Source: Plectosphaerella cucumerina
Taxonomy: Eukaryota > Ascomycota > Sordariomycetes > Glomerellales > Plectosphaerellaceae
Direction: 5' to 3'
DNA: 64,000 bases
NCBI GenBank assembly: GCA_020746995.1
Contig: JAGPXD010000004.1
Span: 1,178,001 to 1,242,000 of the forward strand
In this document: positions 62,714 to 64,000 of the stretch, in pieces
How positions within the stretch are numbered: the first letter of the stretch is position 1
Layout: each line of letters begins with the position of its first letter
Position numbers and translations under genes: made by a program
The notes under the pieces: model-generated
What the model saw: only the letters and a program-made list of their open reading frames with translations
What the model was told of the DNA's origin: nothing
Databases searched by the model: none

Positions 62714-64000
62714 ATGCCCAAGCCGAAGAAAGTTACGGCGGCTGGCAAGGGCGGTCAGCCGTCCAACAAGACAGGTCATTCATCCAGCAAGACCACCTCC
62801 TCGGCCGTCCAGGCGCCCCCGCCATCGTGGCCCCAGTTCAAGCCGCCCCTTCCCGTCATCGATCTCACCCCGCAGCCCCTCGAGGCTTGCCCTGACAAGG
62901 TTGTCCTGATCTCAAACTTCTGGCCCAGGTCGCTGTGCAACTCATACGTTGCCCATCTGAGCGGCCTACCCCTTGTGACGACTCCCGGCAAGCCCAAGCG
63001 CGGCGAAGCCGTTCGCGTCAACGACCGCTTCCAGGTGGACGACCCGAGGTTTGCCGGCCGGCTCTGGCTCGAGACAGGCCTCCGCGAGGCCCTGACACAG
63101 GACGACTCTCTAACGCCGTTGTGGTGAGCATCTCCCGTTATGTCTTGGCGTTCTATTATCTCTTCCCCCTGCCACCAATGCCGTGGGCTTGCATTCCCTG
63201 ACGTGCTGACCTTGGTGTCTCAGGGGCGGCGAGGTCGTCGGACTTAATTCTAATATTCGCATCTATCGGTACTCCAAGGGCCAGTACTTTGATGCGCATT
63301 GTAAGTGATCGCCGCTCCTTGTCTCCCTGGTCCTTGAAACCAGATGCGCCCCCTTCGTCCGTGTTCCAGTCTCCCCCATCATCGTTCAGGGTCTGGTACA
63401 CGGTATCGCCGCCAGGTTCTAGCCTTCCTCGTCCACCCCCTGACCTTTTGCTGCCGGCCGCCTGTACGAAGCTTGCACACTGTTCGCCCTGTTCAGAGGC
63501 CCGGAAAGCAGAGGCAACCAGCTAGGTCTGGTTCATCTTCCCCACGGCCAATGGCAAACAAGGTCTTGTCCATTTTGACCCCATGTCCTGCTTGCCATCA
63601 CCTGAGAACCCACTGCGGGTGATTGTCCGCTCTCCACCACCAGCTGCGTGTTCCAGAACATCAGCCCCGAAGGATAGACCAGAGGTCCGAATTTCTCCTC
63701 GGGCTAAAGTCCGATGCAACTTTCGACGATGCACTACATCTTCGTCTGCCCACACGCTTGTCTACGTGGCCCGCTGTTTTTCGGGGAGTGCTGTCTCTCA
63801 GCTGCTCAGGGATCATCTTTGACGACCCCGACTTTTTGGCGGACGAGCCGACTCGTCCGGCGCTGACTCGGCAGTTGACTTGGCGATGCGGCTCCACCCC
63901 CGTATACACCTGTCTGGCTTGTTACAGTACAGTACACCGAGAAAGTCGCTGACGCAGAAACACCGTTGACTTCCAGATGACGACTCGAACTGGGTGTCCG
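62714..64000 (+). CDS. 2-oxoglutarate/Fe(II) dioxygenase, prolyl 4-hydroxylase type (partial)
   Basis: Three exons are visible: 62714-63123, 63224-63300 and 63977-64000, running off the window. The second intron is 676 nt, about ten times the local norm. The start is the ATG in CACCATGCCC; an in-frame ATG lies 60 bases upstream. After a basic, Ser/Thr-rich N-terminus the protein reads KVVLISNFWPRSLCNSYV, then VNDRFQVDDPRFAGRLW. After the first join comes GGEVVGLNSNIRIYRYSKGQYFDAH. The join to the last exon gives HYDDSNWVS, so His-x-Asp, the first two iron ligands of the P4Hc fold, spans the long intron. The distal His and the Arg lie beyond the window. The substrate is unknown. Confidence 0.85.

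Noticed and set aside
1..64000. Dispersed 5S rRNA gene, as often seen in Sordariomycetes
   Set aside because: No stretch matching the remembered 5S start, internal control region or end was seen on either strand.
1..64000. Transposons, CRISPR arrays or biosynthetic gene clusters
   Set aside because: No transposase or reverse transcriptase motif, no long terminal or regularly spaced repeats, no PKS/NRPS/terpene synthase domains.

Overview
This window is nuclear DNA of a filamentous ascomycete, most likely a Sordariomycete. The genes are moderately GC-rich and monocistronic. They carry many short introns (mostly 45-110 nt) with GTRNGT donors, CTRAC-type branch points and YAG acceptors, and they lie on both strands with 0.3-4.4 kb between them. 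Domain content (MARVEL/Nce102, Cbp4, Aim11, Fmp46, Mim2, Skt5-like Sel1 protein, RaxA-type RGS protein) is fungal. I see no transposase, reverse transcriptase, CRISPR, rRNA gene or secondary-metabolite cluster. This is a housekeeping region, not an island.

Layout. 0.5-4.3 kb: Nce102-like membrane protein, Mim2, eIF2-beta. 4.6-11.2 kb: FAD oxidoreductase, small acidic unknown protein, F-box protein, alpha/beta hydrolase. 11.6-18 kb: ATP synthase subunit d, NAC-alpha, ribosomal protein eL14, a small hydrophilic protein, Fmp46. 19-26 kb: a ~1,500-codon low-complexity protein interrupted by an in-frame TAG, complex I NDUFA2, mitochondrial pyruvate carrier. 26-36 kb: Sel1-repeat chitin-synthase regulator, a 2.6 kb gap with a tRNA-like element, an unknown protein divergent from a JmjC-like protein. 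36.9-44.2 kb: Cbp4, NAC-beta, tRNA adenosine deaminase Tad1, ribosomal protein eL24, a Prx5-type peroxiredoxin. 44.2-48.6 kb: gene-poor. 48.6-57.5 kb: RaxA-like RGS protein, unknown protein, pantothenate kinase, Q/P-rich unknown. 59.2-64 kb: Aim11, then a 2-oxoglutarate/Fe(II) dioxygenase cut by the window end.

Two themes recur. Seven genes encode mitochondrial proteins (Mim2, Atp7, Fmp46, NDUFA2, Mpc, Cbp4, Aim11). Six serve translation or nascent chains (eIF2-beta, both NAC subunits, eL14, eL24, Tad1). Several of these have CACGTG elements nearby. I found no single new multi-gene system. The most notable items are the splicing arrangement in the NAC-beta gene, the in-frame stop in the large unknown gene, a compact CACGTG inverted repeat upstream of ATP7, a 676-nt intron in the dioxygenase gene, and a JmjC-like protein paired with an orphan gene.

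Exon joins were worked out by hand from reading frame and splice motifs. No searches could be run, so family assignments rest on recognised motifs and remembered family features.
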